A DNA stretch of 64,000 nucleotides from Desulfurococcales archaeon (GCA_027022365.1 JALVYU010000026.1:558001-622000); one strand, 5' to 3'; positions 52,661-63,383 are shown, counted from the stretch's first letter. Numbers and translations: made by a program. The notes: a model not told the origin generated them from the letters alone.

Positions 52661-53344
52661 TCATCCGTGTTCGCTGGGCTTGTTCTTCTTCTCTGCACAT
52701 ATATTGTTTTTAAGTCTCTTCTCAATTATATCGTGGAAGAAATACCATGTTGCGAATATTGTTATGACCGATGCTATCCCTAGGCTTATACCCCATGACA
52801 AAGCGTTCTTTACTGTGTCGGATAATGCCGTGATATCTATAGTTACAAGCATTGTGACCAGCAATAGTAATAGGAACATGAATCCCCTAAGTTTAGCCTC
52901 CATACGTATGAACCTGACAAGCGAGCCTAGCACTATGAATGACAGTATTATGATAAACACTATGCTAGCATATCTGGCAAGATAGCCTAGGAGGATATTA
53001 GCCATGTTGATTTCCTGGGGGAATACGATTAGAAGCACTGAGTAAACAGCTAACAGTACTAGGCCTATGTCCGTGAGAACTATAATGAGGCCTGTGAGAC
53101 TAATGTATGCTTCTTGCAATATGGGTTTAAGGAGCTCATCAATCTTGAATATTGATAGTATCTTTCTAAGCATCTTATTGATAAAAATTATCACGACTAT
53201 ATATAGTGAGATTATTACGAGAGCAACCAATAATTTCGGTAATAATAATGCAAGATCTCGTAGGGCTAGCTCGAATGCTTGTAGCAGTGTTTTAAGTCCT
53301 TGGCCTGTCGTGTTTATAGTTTCGATAAATGCTATATAATACAT
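52661..53344 (-). CDS. Multi-pass membrane protein, MscS-like N-terminal helices
   Basis: 227 residues with five membrane helices, starting LLPKLLVALVIISLYIVVIIFINKMLRKIL and FKIDELLKPILQEAYISLTGLIIVLTDIG, which resembles conserved helices of mechanosensitive-channel-related proteins. The beta domain of MscS is absent, so channel function is unproven. It starts inside the stop codon of the MFS gene (TAATG). Confidence 0.65.
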   Translation of the reverse strand: MYYIAFIETINTTGQGLKTLLQAFELALRDLALLLPKLLVALVIISLYIVVIIFINKMLRKILSIFKIDELLKPILQEAYISLTGLIIVLTDIGLVLLAVYSVLLIVFPQEINMANILLGYLARYASIVFIIILSFIVLGSLVRFIRMEAKLRGFMFLLLLLVTMLVTIDITALSDTVKNALSWGISLGIASVITIFATWYFFHDIIEKRLKNNICAEKKNKPSEHG

Positions 53345-54687
53345 TATGGACCACCTGTTAGCATTTGTAGGTAGTAAATTGTCCTATATATTATGAACAA
53401 GAGTATGAATGCGAGTATGAACGCTATCAGTTTCAATACCGTTTTAGCCGCCTCTCTGGTTACGAATACCATGAAGTTATAGCTTGTCATACTGGTCATA
53501 TAGAGAATGCGCGAATACATCCTAACATAGACCGGGGATACTATTGCGAGCTCCGGTATAGCGGTGAGTGCAATAAATAATCCAGTTATGCTGAACATGC
53601 TCGCAGTGATGAACACTAGAACGTAATTGAAAGCTAGAAATGCACCGATAAGGCCTCCTATGAGCATTGATAACGCGTTCGCCGTTGTCAACATTATGCT
53701 TGCACGGATTATTCCTAGTTTCTTAACAATGCTAGAGTAAGCCAGTCCTGCGAAGAGGTTTGTTCCTACGATTGAGAACGAGTAAATAACAGCTATTCCG
53801 AGATGTAGGAGTGGATAATTTATTAGTATTATAAGTATTGGGGTGAAAGCTAGGCCTATAATAGCATATCTGTACAGCCTTATGTCGAGTCTGCTCCAGA
53901 ACATACTCGCAAATATGTTTGTGAATGTCTGTATAAGCCATATCATGCCGACAAAATAATCTGGTGCGTGGAGCTGTCTTATCAGTCTTGGAACCCAGGC
54001 AATGCTAACTAGGTTGGTTACAGTGAACACCATCACTAGCATTAATAAAGTACTTGTAGCCTTGATCTCGATCTCCTCGCTGCTTCTCCTAGGGCGTTCA
54101 ATGATAGGAGTGGCATGGGATAAGGCTATCAGAATAGTTCCGGCGAGACCACCTAGAAACGATATTGCGTATAAAATAAAGTATCTCGCATATGATTTAA
54201 CTGCAGCTAGGACGATAACTAATACTATCTGTCCAATTATGCTAGACACGCTTCCAGCGATCATTCGATATCCGATAAGCTTCCTATAGGTTTCCCTCTT
54301 AAAACTAGTGAAAAATAATGCATTAAGGTATATTCCTGTCATAAAACTCGATGTCCATGCTAATCCAACAATGAACGGTAAGATATACGTGAAAGAAGCC
54401 ATAAACGGTATGCAGAACCATAATGAGCGCTCTAATATATGTACTATTAATAATCTCGTCTTTGCTTTTCCGGGCCTGGCGCGTACATGAACTATTTTCG
54501 AGGCTATAAGCGCCATAAGCCCGGATAATGCATTAAATGCGAGGATATCTTGGAGGGAATACCCTGAATTAACAAGTAGTATTGGGAGTAGACTCCTACT
54601 TATTGATACAAAGAAGCCACCACTTAGGGCCTCAAGCACAAGTAGCCAGAAACTCGGGCCAAATCTTTGATCAAATCGGCTCTTCAT
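53344..54687 (-). CDS. MFS-type transporter
   Basis: 447 residues with about 12 hydrophobic segments in two halves, e.g. GGFFVSISRSLLPILLVNSGYSL, FIVGLAWTSSFMTGIYLN and IRASIMLTTANALSMLIGGLIGAFLAF. Weak MFS character; substrate unknown. Translationally coupled with the membrane protein downstream (TAATG), so they may function together. Separated from lpdA by about 30 bases. Confidence 0.75.
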   Translation of the reverse strand: MKSRFDQRFGPSFWLLVLEALSGGFFVSISRSLLPILLVNSGYSLQDILAFNALSGLMALIASKIVHVRARPGKAKTRLLIVHILERSLWFCIPFMASFTYILPFIVGLAWTSSFMTGIYLNALFFTSFKRETYRKLIGYRMIAGSVSSIIGQIVLVIVLAAVKSYARYFILYAISFLGGLAGTILIALSHATPIIERPRRSSEEIEIKATSTLLMLVMVFTVTNLVSIAWVPRLIRQLHAPDYFVGMIWLIQTFTNIFASMFWSRLDIRLYRYAIIGLAFTPILIILINYPLLHLGIAVIYSFSIVGTNLFAGLAYSSIVKKLGIIRASIMLTTANALSMLIGGLIGAFLAFNYVLVFITASMFSITGLFIALTAIPELAIVSPVYVRMYSRILYMTSMTSYNFMVFVTREAAKTVLKLIAFILAFILLFIIYRTIYYLQMLTGGP

Positions 54688-54718
54688 GGCATTATTCTAT
54701 GAGATCAAAAAAGGGCTA

Positions 54719-56083
54719 TTATCTCTTGCGTCCAAGCTTCAAGAGATGAATAGGCTCGCCCAAAAGTAGTTCGGCAATATCCCTGAGACTCTCTGAGACT
54801 GTGAGGTGAGGGTACGGGAAGGTGGCCAGTTCTTCGGGCGTGAGCTTGGCAAGGTATAATGGTACATATGCTGATATGACTTCCGACGCCTGCGGGGCAA
54901 CTATGTGAATGCCCAGAACATTGTCCTTATCATCAACAAGTATCTTTGCGAAACAGTATTCGGGGCCTTTTATTCTAACAGCTGAAAGGAATGATAGTGG
55001 GACTCTCAGTTTCTTGTACTTAATGCCCTTAATCCTAAGTTCTTTCTCGGTATAACCTATCCCGGCATACTCTAGTCCGGAGAAGATAGTCTGTGGAACC
55101 ATGTGATATTCGATCCTCTTTATCTTCTTCCCCATGATTTGTTTGGCAGCAAGTATGGATTCGACAATAGCTTTATGTGCGAGGAGAGGCCCGCCTATTA
55201 CATCGCCTACAGCGTAGATTCTAGGATTATGTGTCTGGTATCCATCGACTAATTTGATAAACCCTTTCTCATCTGTTTCTACACCAGCTTCTTTGAGGCC
55301 TAGATCCCCTGTGTTTGGTGTGCGTCCTATGGAGATAAGGACTTTGTCGACAACAATTTTTTCGCCATTGCTCAGGAGGATCTTGGCTTTTCTTTCATCG
55401 GCAGTTATTTTTGTTGCCGTTGTTTTTTCATATATAGAAATGCTTTTCGAGCGCAGATATCTCTTTATAGTTAATGCGATGTCACGATCAAGGAATGGTA
55501 GTATATGATCTAGGGCCTCAATAACCGTTACATTTACTCCTAGATCAGCGAACATATTACCTATTTCGACACCTATTACTCCGCCGCCGATTATACCGAG
55601 CGTATCTGGGATCTCTTCTAAATTGAATATGTGTCTATTTGAGACTATGATTTTACCATCAAATACTAGTCCGGGCAGACAGCGTGGACGCGTGCCTGTA
55701 GCGATGATGTACTTATCTGCATGGTAGACGTTGGTCCCTGCCTTTACCTCGCCTGGACTAATAAATCTAGCATGCCCCCTAATGATCTCTACACCTGATT
55801 TTTCTAGAAGATATTCTATGCCTTTTCTAGCCCTGTCTACCTGGTCTAGGATGAATTTCCTTATGTTCTTGAAATCGATGCTTATATCGGCATTAATCTT
55901 TTTCAAAGCATTTATTGCTTGGGCCACGTGGTAAAGCGCCTTGCTGGGAACACAGCCATAATTGGTGCATTCTCCTCCTATTAGATGCTCCTCTATAATT
56001 GCTGTTTTGTAGCCATAACTAGCTAAGTATATCGCGGCTGGATAGCCCCCAACACCCGATCCTACGACTATGACGTCATACAT
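54719..56083 (-). CDS. lpdA: Dihydrolipoyl dehydrogenase
   Basis: 454 residues: FAD site VVGSGVGGYPAAIYLASYG, redox pair GGECTNYGCVPSKALYH, NAD-binding GIIGGGVIGVEIGNMFADLG, YAVGDVIGGPLLAHKA, and the C-terminal PYPHLTVSESLRD with catalytic His/Glu region. It reoxidises dihydrolipoamide on GcvH with NAD+. It overlaps gcvPB by eight bases, which ties it to the glycine cleavage system; the same E3 may serve other 2-oxoacid complexes. Confidence 0.94.
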   Translation of the reverse strand: MYDVIVVGSGVGGYPAAIYLASYGYKTAIIEEHLIGGECTNYGCVPSKALYHVAQAINALKKINADISIDFKNIRKFILDQVDRARKGIEYLLEKSGVEIIRGHARFISPGEVKAGTNVYHADKYIIATGTRPRCLPGLVFDGKIIVSNRHIFNLEEIPDTLGIIGGGVIGVEIGNMFADLGVNVTVIEALDHILPFLDRDIALTIKRYLRSKSISIYEKTTATKITADERKAKILLSNGEKIVVDKVLISIGRTPNTGDLGLKEAGVETDEKGFIKLVDGYQTHNPRIYAVGDVIGGPLLAHKAIVESILAAKQIMGKKIKRIEYHMVPQTIFSGLEYAGIGYTEKELRIKGIKYKKLRVPLSFLSAVRIKGPEYCFAKILVDDKDNVLGIHIVAPQASEVISAYVPLYLAKLTPEELATFPYPHLTVSESLRDIAELLLGEPIHLLKLGRKR

Positions 56084-57641
56084 TACTATCAGCCTTTCTC
56101 ATTTTTCTCAAGTAGATCCTCCATGTAGGAGCGAGTGTCTTGGGGTGATTTGCCCGTACATTATCTATGCGTTTAACACTAGTGCTAAGAGGCCATTCTT
56201 TAGCTTTTGATGGATTGGTGTATGCTATCTGTGATATCTCTTTGAGCCTCTTAGCGTATTCCTCGATGTTCTCGATTGTTTCTGATTCTGTAAATTCAGT
56301 CATTAATGCTTCCTTAACTATTAGTGGGAAGTATATTGTTGGTGCATGGAGCCCTACATCTAGGAGCCCCTTAGCTACATCCTCGGCCGTAACGCCTGTT
56401 TCATCCTTCATTTTCTCAGCACTAATTACTACCTCGTGCTTTCTATGTCTGCCTGGACCATAGGGTATAGAGTATCCCCTCACATCTTTGATCAATTCTA
56501 CGAAGTAGTTAGTGTTGAGTACTGCCTGCTCGGTTGCAAGCCTAAGGCCACGGGCTCCAAGCGACAGAATATACACGTATCCCCACACAAGGGGTATCAC
56601 GTTTCCGAAGAATGTTTTCAGCAGTCCAATACTATGTTTACTTGGGCCCTCCAGCCTATACATATCTTTTTCCTCATCATATACAACCCGGTAGCCCGGC
56701 AGCAGATCGTGGAGCCATATGTTCTTATCGGGATCAACGACCCGATCCTTTATGCATATAGGGCCAGCTCCCGGTCCTCCACCTCCATGGGGGGATGAGA
56801 AGGTTTTATGTATATTGATATGGGCTATGTCGAAGCCCATGTCGCCGGGCCTGGTATATCCCATTATGCCGTTCAGGTTCGCTCCATCATAGTAGAGTAG
56901 GCCGTCAACACTATGTATGATCCTCGTTATCTCTTCTATGTTTTCCTCAAATAATCCAAGAGTGCTAGGATTAGTTATCATAAGACCAGCAGTGGATTCT
57001 CCCACGGCCGCCCTAAGTGCATCTAGATCAATGTTTCCATTCTCATCGGAGGGCACCTCTACAACCTTGAAGCCCGCCATCGAGGCGCTCGCGGGGTTTG
57101 TACCATGGGCTGAATCGGGCACTATGATTTCCCTCTTCTTGTCGAGCTGGCCTCTAAGCTCATGGTATTTCCTCGTCAATAGCATGCCTGCTAGCTCGCC
57201 ATGAGCCCCTGCTGCAGGATGTAGGCAACAATAATCCATGCCTGTTATGTGTTTAAGCCACTCTTGGAGGTGATAGAGGATCTCGAGAAGGCCTTGAACT
57301 GTTCTCTCATCCTGCAGGGGATGAAGCATCGTGATCCGTGGATCAAATGCTATTTCGAACGCTACTCTCGGATTATACTTCATTGTGCACGAGCCTAGCG
57401 GTACCGGGCCATTATCCACCCCATATGACATCTGGGTGAGGCGCGTGTAATGCCTTATTACTTCTACCTCGCTAACCTCTGGTAGCTCTGGAGGCTTTTC
57501 TCTCCTTAGCTTAGCGGGTATCTTTATGTCCCCAACAGCTTCTTTTATCGCAGGATCTATCTCCGGGACTATGAATCCTCTTCTTCCCGGCCTCGACAAC
57601 TCGAAGATCAGTGGTTCATCCCATCTAGCCTGCCTAAACAT
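56076..57641 (-). CDS. gcvPB: Glycine dehydrogenase (decarboxylating) subunit 2, P-protein beta
   Basis: 521 residues, normal for GcvPB. The PLP lysine is in HINIHKTFSSPHGGGGPGAGP; MSYGVDNGPVPLGSCTMKYNPR and LHPAAGAHGELAGMLL are family motifs. With GcvPA it decarboxylates glycine and passes the aminomethyl group to GcvH. It follows gcvPA by three bases and overlaps lpdA, so all three form one operon. Confidence 0.97.
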   Translation of the reverse strand: MFRQARWDEPLIFELSRPGRRGFIVPEIDPAIKEAVGDIKIPAKLRREKPPELPEVSEVEVIRHYTRLTQMSYGVDNGPVPLGSCTMKYNPRVAFEIAFDPRITMLHPLQDERTVQGLLEILYHLQEWLKHITGMDYCCLHPAAGAHGELAGMLLTRKYHELRGQLDKKREIIVPDSAHGTNPASASMAGFKVVEVPSDENGNIDLDALRAAVGESTAGLMITNPSTLGLFEENIEEITRIIHSVDGLLYYDGANLNGIMGYTRPGDMGFDIAHINIHKTFSSPHGGGGPGAGPICIKDRVVDPDKNIWLHDLLPGYRVVYDEEKDMYRLEGPSKHSIGLLKTFFGNVIPLVWGYVYILSLGARGLRLATEQAVLNTNYFVELIKDVRGYSIPYGPGRHRKHEVVISAEKMKDETGVTAEDVAKGLLDVGLHAPTIYFPLIVKEALMTEFTESETIENIEEYAKRLKEISQIAYTNPSKAKEWPLSTSVKRIDNVRANHPKTLAPTWRIYLRKMRKADSNV

Positions 57642-57644
57642 GTC

Positions 57645-59057
57645 TTATCCCTCTAAGAAGTTCTTGATGAGAACAACTAGTCTATCGATATCGTTCTTCG
57701 TGTGAAGCTCTGTGAAAGAGAATATTGCTGTCTCTCCTAGCCAAGGATAAATATTGCCGACATAGTATCCGCCATGCACACCGTTGTTTAGTAGATACTC
57801 GTGTAGCTCGGAGTATTTTTTGCCGGAAGCTTCGAGCCTTAGTGGGAACTCCTTGAAGAAATCGGCGGTGAAGACTCTTGTGTTGACACCATTTATTTCA
57901 CTTAATTTCTTGGCGGCGTAGTGGGAATTATAGTAGATCAGTTCCGCGAGTTTCGTGATTCCTTTCTTGCCGAGGAGAGCAAGATATACGGCCGCCGCTA
58001 TAGCTGATAATGCCTCGTTTGTACATATATTGGAGGTTGCTTTCTCCCGTCTGATATGTTGTTCTCTCGTCTGAAGTATCATTGCAAAGGCCCTATCCTT
58101 ACCGTCGATTGTTGTTGTTAGACCGATTAGCCTACCCGGCATCTGTCTCAGAAGCTTCATATCATATCTTATGGCAAAGATGCCGAGATAAGGGCCCCCA
58201 TAGTTTAATCCTAGGCCGAGGGGCTGGCCTTCACCGACAGCTATGTCTGCCCCTAGCTGGCCGGGAGGTTTAATGAGGCCTAGCGATAACGGTTCTACAC
58301 CAATAACGTATAATGCTCCCGCGCGGTGAGATATATCCGATATCTCCTGTATGTTCTCCTCGATTAGCCCGAAGAAGTTCGGGTTCTCAATATATATGGC
58401 GGCGGTATCCTTATCAACGAGTTTCTCGAACTCCTCAGCTTTGCATATTCCTTGTTCTCTATCAATACCTGTCTTAACGATTACGACATCATGAGGGGCA
58501 AGATATGTTCTGATGACTTTCTCGTGGAAGGGGTTAAGTGTACCGCAGAGAATAATCTTTTTCCTTCCACGCTTCACACGTAGTGCCATGAGGAGGGCCT
58601 CAGCTGCAGCAGAGCCCCAGTCATACATCGATGAATTAACGATGTCCATGTCTAAGAGCTCCGCCATCATACTCTGGTACTCGAAAAGGGCTTGCATGAG
58701 CCCCTGGTTTATCTCGGCCTGGTAAGGAGTGTATGTTGTGAGGAATTCTCCTCTAGAGACTATGTATCGTACTGGTGCGGGGACATAGTGTGGCCATGCA
58801 CCGCACCCTAGGAAGGGGGGCGGGTTATTGAACACTTTATTCTTGGAGAGTAGACTCTCGGCTCTCCTCTTAACCTCTATCTCTGAAAGTATTCTCCCCT
58901 CGCCAATCGATAGTTTGCCCCATTCTTCAGGCTTCATGCGGATACTGGGCGGTATATCGTTAAAGAGCTCATCTATTTTCTTGACCCCTATTTTCTCCAA
59001 CATCTTCCTCCTGGTTTCCTCGGCAGAATTAGGCATCCATGGATGTCCCAAAACCAT
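57645..59057 (-). CDS. gcvPA: Glycine dehydrogenase (decarboxylating) subunit 1, P-protein alpha
   Basis: 470 residues: HPWMPNSAEETRRKMLEKIGV, FLGCGAWPHYVPAPVRYIVSRGEFLTTYTPYQAE split over residues 75-115, QGLMQALFEYQSMM, and the GEGQPLGLGLNYGGPYLG stretch. It is the first gene of the minus-strand operon gcvPA-gcvPB-lpdA. GAGGGG lies just before ATG 59057. The divergent gap to gcvT (about 140 bases) holds promoters for both directions. Confidence 0.96.
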   Translation of the reverse strand: MVLGHPWMPNSAEETRRKMLEKIGVKKIDELFNDIPPSIRMKPEEWGKLSIGEGRILSEIEVKRRAESLLSKNKVFNNPPPFLGCGAWPHYVPAPVRYIVSRGEFLTTYTPYQAEINQGLMQALFEYQSMMAELLDMDIVNSSMYDWGSAAAEALLMALRVKRGRKKIILCGTLNPFHEKVIRTYLAPHDVVIVKTGIDREQGICKAEEFEKLVDKDTAAIYIENPNFFGLIEENIQEISDISHRAGALYVIGVEPLSLGLIKPPGQLGADIAVGEGQPLGLGLNYGGPYLGIFAIRYDMKLLRQMPGRLIGLTTTIDGKDRAFAMILQTREQHIRREKATSNICTNEALSAIAAAVYLALLGKKGITKLAELIYYNSHYAAKKLSEINGVNTRVFTADFFKEFPLRLEASGKKYSELHEYLLNNGVHGGYYVGNIYPWLGETAIFSFTELHTKNDIDRLVVLIKNFLEG

Positions 59058-59196
59058 TGCCCCTCTACAGAGTCTTTAGCCAGGTAATATCTCTTAGGCT
59101 CCACGTATTATTCTATTTTGGAATAATTGAATAACGATATATAGTGCATGGGTGTCCAGAATATTAGATTGTAATGACTCGATACAGGTGTTTACC

Positions 59197-60309
59197 GTGC
59201 CCCGCATACCACTACTAGACTTCTATGTCGAAAAACTAGGTGCTGAGCCAGGTCGTTTCGGGGATTGGGAGGTACCAATGCTTTATACGAGTGCTATCGA
59301 GGAACATATGAGTGTTAGGACTTCTGCCGGCTTCTTCGATGTGAGCCACATGGGGAGAGTTATCCTCAAAGGACCAGATGTACTAGATCTTATACAGAAG
59401 ATATACACGAAAGACCTATCAAAAGTTAAAGAGGGCTGGTTGAGCGGCCCAACTCTCGCTCTCAACGAGTATGCCCGGGTCAAGGACGATGAGATGCTCT
59501 ATAAGGTTAGCGATGAGGAATGGCTACTGGTAACTAATGCTCTTGTTAGAGAGAAAATGCTCTCCTATATAAAGGAAATAGCTTCTAAGCATGACTATCA
59601 TGTAGAGATCCGGGACATGACGTTTGACTACTCAATGATAGCACTACAGGGACCCCGCTCCCCCCAGATCTTGGAGGAACTTGGAGCTGGATGGGCAGCG
59701 GATATGAAGGTCCTGGAGTTCAGGATTAACGAGGAGATAATGGGCCGTAAAGTATTCCTCATTAGCAGGAGCGGCTGGACCGGCGAGGATGGATACGAGA
59801 TATGGGGTGAACATAAAGAAATAGCAGGTCTGGTCGAGAAGCTCGTAGAGAAAGGCGTGAAGCCGGCAGGCATAATCGCTAGGGATACATTGCGCATGGA
59901 GATGGGCTTCGTCCTCGGCGGGCACGAGTACGGTGAGGACCCGCTCAAATATCCTTGTGCTCTCAGCCTACGCTATGGTCTCGGAGCTATCTCTTGGAAG
60001 AAGCACGGCTTTATCGGCGAGGAAGCGCTTAGAGCCTACCGTAGGGAAGGCGTCCGATGGATCAGAGTCGGGGTCAAGATGGGTAAGAAAGCCGCTAGGA
60101 TAATACCGAGGGAGGGCGCTAAGCTCGTTGTCGAGGACCAAGTTGTTGGATGGGTTACGAGCGGCTCGTTCTCCCCGGTCTTGAAGAGGGGTATCGCGCA
60201 GGCATACATTGATGCCCGATATGCTATCTTTGGCGAACCTATAGATGTCGAGGTCAGAGGTAAACTTTATCAGGCGAAGATAGTTGATTTTCCATTCATT
60301 AGAAAATAA
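59197..60309 (+). CDS. gcvT: Aminomethyltransferase (T-protein of glycine cleavage)
   Basis: 370 residues from GTG 59197, six bases after AGGTG. A GATATATAG TATA box near 59138 puts the transcript start near 59163, so a GTG at 59152 would lie upstream of it. Motifs: FFDVSHMGRVILKGPDVL, LQGPRSPQILEEL, SRSGWTGEDGYEIW and the folate-side ARDTLRMEMGF. It releases ammonia and forms methylene-tetrahydrofolate or the tetrahydromethanopterin-type analogue used by this lineage. Confidence 0.95.
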   Translation: MPRIPLLDFYVEKLGAEPGRFGDWEVPMLYTSAIEEHMSVRTSAGFFDVSHMGRVILKGPDVLDLIQKIYTKDLSKVKEGWLSGPTLALNEYARVKDDEMLYKVSDEEWLLVTNALVREKMLSYIKEIASKHDYHVEIRDMTFDYSMIALQGPRSPQILEELGAGWAADMKVLEFRINEEIMGRKVFLISRSGWTGEDGYEIWGEHKEIAGLVEKLVEKGVKPAGIIARDTLRMEMGFVLGGHEYGEDPLKYPCALSLRYGLGAISWKKHGFIGEEALRAYRREGVRWIRVGVKMGKKAARIIPREGAKLVVEDQVVGWVTSGSFSPVLKRGIAQAYIDARYAIFGEPIDVEVRGKLYQAKIVDFPFIRK

Positions 60310-60317
60310 GGTATAGC

Positions 60318-61427
60318 CTATACGATCTTTTTAACAATGTACCTTCTGTAATCAACGAGTATCTTGATGTATCCGCGGAGCATTTCGTCAACATCGGGAT
60401 CTCCAGTGTCAACCCTAAGGTACGGCAGGTCTTTGATCTTGTTCCAAGTAGCGATAACAATGATGTTATTCCTACCAATTCTCCTAATGACGCGGGGAGA
60501 CAACTGTTGATTGCCCCTCCCAAATATGAATCCCTGACCACCTATAGGTGATACGATAATTTTCGCTTTGCTATACCGGTCTAGGAGCCTGAGTATACCT
60601 GCCTCATCGAGATCTTTGCCTACGAGCTTCTTATTAACCACTGCATCCACCCCAAGCAGTGTTTTATCTATACCCAGAAGATCCGCGACAGCCTTGACAG
60701 TAGTGCCCGGACCCAGCAAGTAGAGTGTATTGGGCTCCATATCCTCCACTATTGTCCGGGCTATAGCAAGCTTGTTCTCTTCTTCCTCTCCACCCTTCGA
60801 GACGGTCTTCATGTATTGGAGCAGATCATCTCGCGGCAAAGGTACCTTGAGGTAACCATAAAGCCTTATCCGCAGAACTCCCCTACGATAAGCTTCTTCA
60901 TCTATATCGAGAACTTCTCTCTCGACAAGGCTTGTCCGCCCCCTGAGGAATTCGTCGAGGACCTTGGCGGCTGCTCTAGGGTTTACAGCGAATACTGCGC
61001 TGAACATTTTAACGCCGCTTGGAACACCTAGAACAGGTATTTCCTCATCCACGGCATCAAGTATATCTCTAGCAGTCCCATCTCCACCGACAAAAACAAT
61101 GATGTCTGTGCCCTTCTCAACCATTTCCCTCGCCGCGGTCTTCGTATCCTCGGCTGTAGTTCTCTCTTTCCTTTCCCCAACGACTAATCTAAGGAGATCC
61201 TTCTTGTTCGAGGCGAGGACTTCTTCTTCCCCCATAGCCCCGGCGGCCGCTATTATCTCGAAATCAGTAGACCTTACATGGTTTAAGAACTCGATAGCTC
61301 TGTGGGGCGATACTGGCCTGGCCCCCCTACGCAACGCCTCCTCATAGGCTTCTCCATCAGTGCCTTTAAGACCTACGCGGCCGCCCATGCCCGCTATAGG
61401 GTTCACTATTATGCCTACTCTATTCAA
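60318..61427 (-). CDS. ATP-NAD kinase-family protein (COG3199-like)
   Basis: 369 residues. GIIVNPIAGMGGRVGLKGTDG at the N-terminus and the kinase motif IIVFVGGDGTARDILDAV, then LGVPSGVKMFSAVFAVNPRAA and GLLGGVDAVV-like LLGVDAVVNKK. The GGDGT motif places it in the NAD-kinase/diacylglycerol-kinase superfamily; COG3199 members occur in archaea beside glycine-cleavage or acetoin-type genes. Real substrate not established. It is convergent with gcvT and divergent from glyA. Confidence 0.8.
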   Translation of the reverse strand: MNRVGIIVNPIAGMGGRVGLKGTDGEAYEEALRRGARPVSPHRAIEFLNHVRSTDFEIIAAAGAMGEEEVLASNKKDLLRLVVGERKERTTAEDTKTAAREMVEKGTDIIVFVGGDGTARDILDAVDEEIPVLGVPSGVKMFSAVFAVNPRAAAKVLDEFLRGRTSLVEREVLDIDEEAYRRGVLRIRLYGYLKVPLPRDDLLQYMKTVSKGGEEEENKLAIARTIVEDMEPNTLYLLGPGTTVKAVADLLGIDKTLLGVDAVVNKKLVGKDLDEAGILRLLDRYSKAKIIVSPIGGQGFIFGRGNQQLSPRVIRRIGRNNIIVIATWNKIKDLPYLRVDTGDPDVDEMLRGYIKILVDYRRYIVKKIV

Positions 61428-61503
61428 TTCTCTGCACCACGTTATTATTCCGGTAGGACAAATACTATTTAATATGGATTAACAGGCTTATGGGTGACAC
61501 CAC

Positions 61504-62817
61504 GTGTTTAATCCTCCGGAGGACCTGAAGGAAGTAATAGATATTGTAGTTAAACATACTGTGTGGCGCAAAAAGGAGTGTATAAACCTTATCGCGAGCG
61601 AGAACGTTATGAGTCCTCTTGCAATGGTGCTTTATCTCAACGATATGATGCATCGATACGCTGAGGGCAAGCCCTTCAAGCGGTTCTACCAGGGCCTGAA
61701 ATATGTTGATGAACTAGAGGTTAAGGCGCAGAAGATAATGGGCGAGCTCCTCAATACCGAGTACGTTGAGCTGAGACCGATAAGTGGTACAATAGCTAAC
61801 GCGACCGTGTTCAAAGCCATGGCCAACTATGGCGATAAGGCGGTAGTAGTCCCGGTGCAGGCGGGGGCACATGTAAGCCACACTAGATACGGAACACTGG
61901 GCGCTCTAGGAATAGAGCAGGTAGAAATGCCCTTCAGCGTTGAGGAGTGGAACATCGATGTTGACGGCGCCGTCAAGCTGATCGAGGAGGTTAAGCCCAG
62001 ACTAGTCATTCTGGGCGGTAGCCTCTACATATTCCCGCACCCGGTTAAAGAGATCGCTGAGGCCGCGCATAGTGTGGGGGCCAAGCTCATGTACGATGCA
62101 GCACATGTTCTAGGATTAATAGTTGGTAAGGCTTGGAAGAACCCGCTTGACGAGGGCGCAGACATATTGACGAGCTCAACCCATAAGACCTTCCCCGGGC
62201 CTCAGGGCGGATTGATAGCGACAAGAACCAAAGAAGACTACAAGAAAGTGGGTAAAGTAGTATTCCCGATGTTCGTGTCAAACCATCACCTGCATAGACT
62301 AGCCGCGACAGCAGTGGCCGGGCTCGAGATGAAGTACTTCGGCAGAGACTACGCCTCCCAGATACTTAGGAACGCCAAGGCATTCGCCGAAGCGCTTGCT
62401 GCGGAGGGATTCAGGGTGGTAGCCGAGAACAAGGGATATACGAACAGCCACCAAGTAATAGTCGATGTAAAGGGGCACGGCGGTGGAGCAAAGAACGCGC
62501 AGTTGCTCGAGGAGGCAAACATAATTGTCAACAAGAACATGCTACCATGGGATAGGCCCGAGGACATTAAGAACCCGAGCGGCCTCAGGCTCGGAGTACA
62601 AGAGGTTACCCGGTGGGGCATGAAGGAGGACGAGATGAGGCAGATAGCGGAGTTCATGCGGATGGTGGTCATAGATGGTAAAGATCCAGCGGAGGTAAGG
62701 AAGAAGGTCATTGAATTCAGGAAAGAGTTCACCAAGATCCACTACGGCTTCGACATACCGAGGGAAGAAGAGGAAAGGCTTTTCAAGATAATGCTCCATC
62801 CATACGAAGTATTCTAG
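61504..62817 (+). CDS. glyA: Serine hydroxymethyltransferase
   Basis: 437 residues, GTG start after GGGTGACACCAC. Motifs: [29 protein letters not shown], and the PLP lysine in [15 protein letters not shown]. It interconverts serine and glycine using the methylene carrier, so with the cleavage system it lets glycine be turned into serine or a one-carbon unit. Followed 17 bases later by gcvH. Confidence 0.97.
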   Translation: MFNPPEDLKEVIDIVVKHTVWRKKECINLIASENVMSPLAMVLYLNDMMHRYAEGKPFKRFYQGLKYVDELEVKAQKIMGELLNTEYVELRPISGTIANATVFKAMANYGDKAVVVPVQAGAHVSHTRYGTLGALGIEQVEMPFSVEEWNIDVDGAVKLIEEVKPRLVILGGSLYIFPHPVKEIAEAAHSVGAKLMYDAAHVLGLIVGKAWKNPLDEGADILTSSTHKTFPGPQGGLIATRTKEDYKKVGKVVFPMFVSNHHLHRLAATAVAGLEMKYFGRDYASQILRNAKAFAEALAAEGFRVVAENKGYTNSHQVIVDVKGHGGGAKNAQLLEEANIIVNKNMLPWDRPEDIKNPSGLRLGVQEVTRWGMKEDEMRQIAEFMRMVVIDGKDPAEVRKKVIEFRKEFTKIHYGFDIPREEEERLFKIMLHPYEVF

Positions 62818-62834
62818 AGGGGAGGCTGAACACT

Positions 62835-63269
62835 ATGGCGGACGAGATAATCGTTGAGTATAAAGGCAGGAAATACGTGGTGAAAACAGATAGGAGATAC
62901 ACCGAGACGGATGAGTGGGCCAAGCCCGAGGAAAACGGTGTACGCGTAGGTATTACGGATTACGCACAGAGAGAGCTACACGACATAGTCGGTGTTGACC
63001 TACCAGAACCCGGCACCCGCGTCAAGAAGGGAGAAGAGCTAGCCGTGGTAGAATCAGTAAAAGCAACCAGCGATGTCTACTCGCCAGTATCCGGAGAAGT
63101 AGTAGAGGTCAACGAGAGACTCTACGAGGAGCCGGAGCTACTGAACAAGGATCCGTACGGGGAGGGATGGATAGCGATTATAAAGCCGGACGATCCCAGC
63201 GAGCTAGACGAGCTACTCAGCCCCGAAGACTACGCGGAGAGAATAAAGCAGGGCAAGGCCGGCCACTAA
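62835..63269 (+). CDS. gcvH: Glycine cleavage system H protein
   Basis: 144 residues. The lipoylation lysine sits in [25 protein letters not shown], with [24 protein letters not shown] upstream and [15 protein letters not shown] downstream. It carries the aminomethyl group between P-, T- and L-proteins on a lipoyl arm. Operon with glyA. Confidence 0.97.
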   Translation: MADEIIVEYKGRKYVVKTDRRYTETDEWAKPEENGVRVGITDYAQRELHDIVGVDLPEPGTRVKKGEELAVVESVKATSDVYSPVSGEVVEVNERLYEEPELLNKDPYGEGWIAIIKPDDPSELDELLSPEDYAERIKQGKAGH

Positions 63270-63383
63270 ATAATCTGTAATCCATTAAATTAATCTGGTT
63301 TTTGAACCAGCACTAATTGTTAATCCTTATATAACTCTATCCACGAATACATTATCGCTAACACTATTTCTCGGTGAACATTA

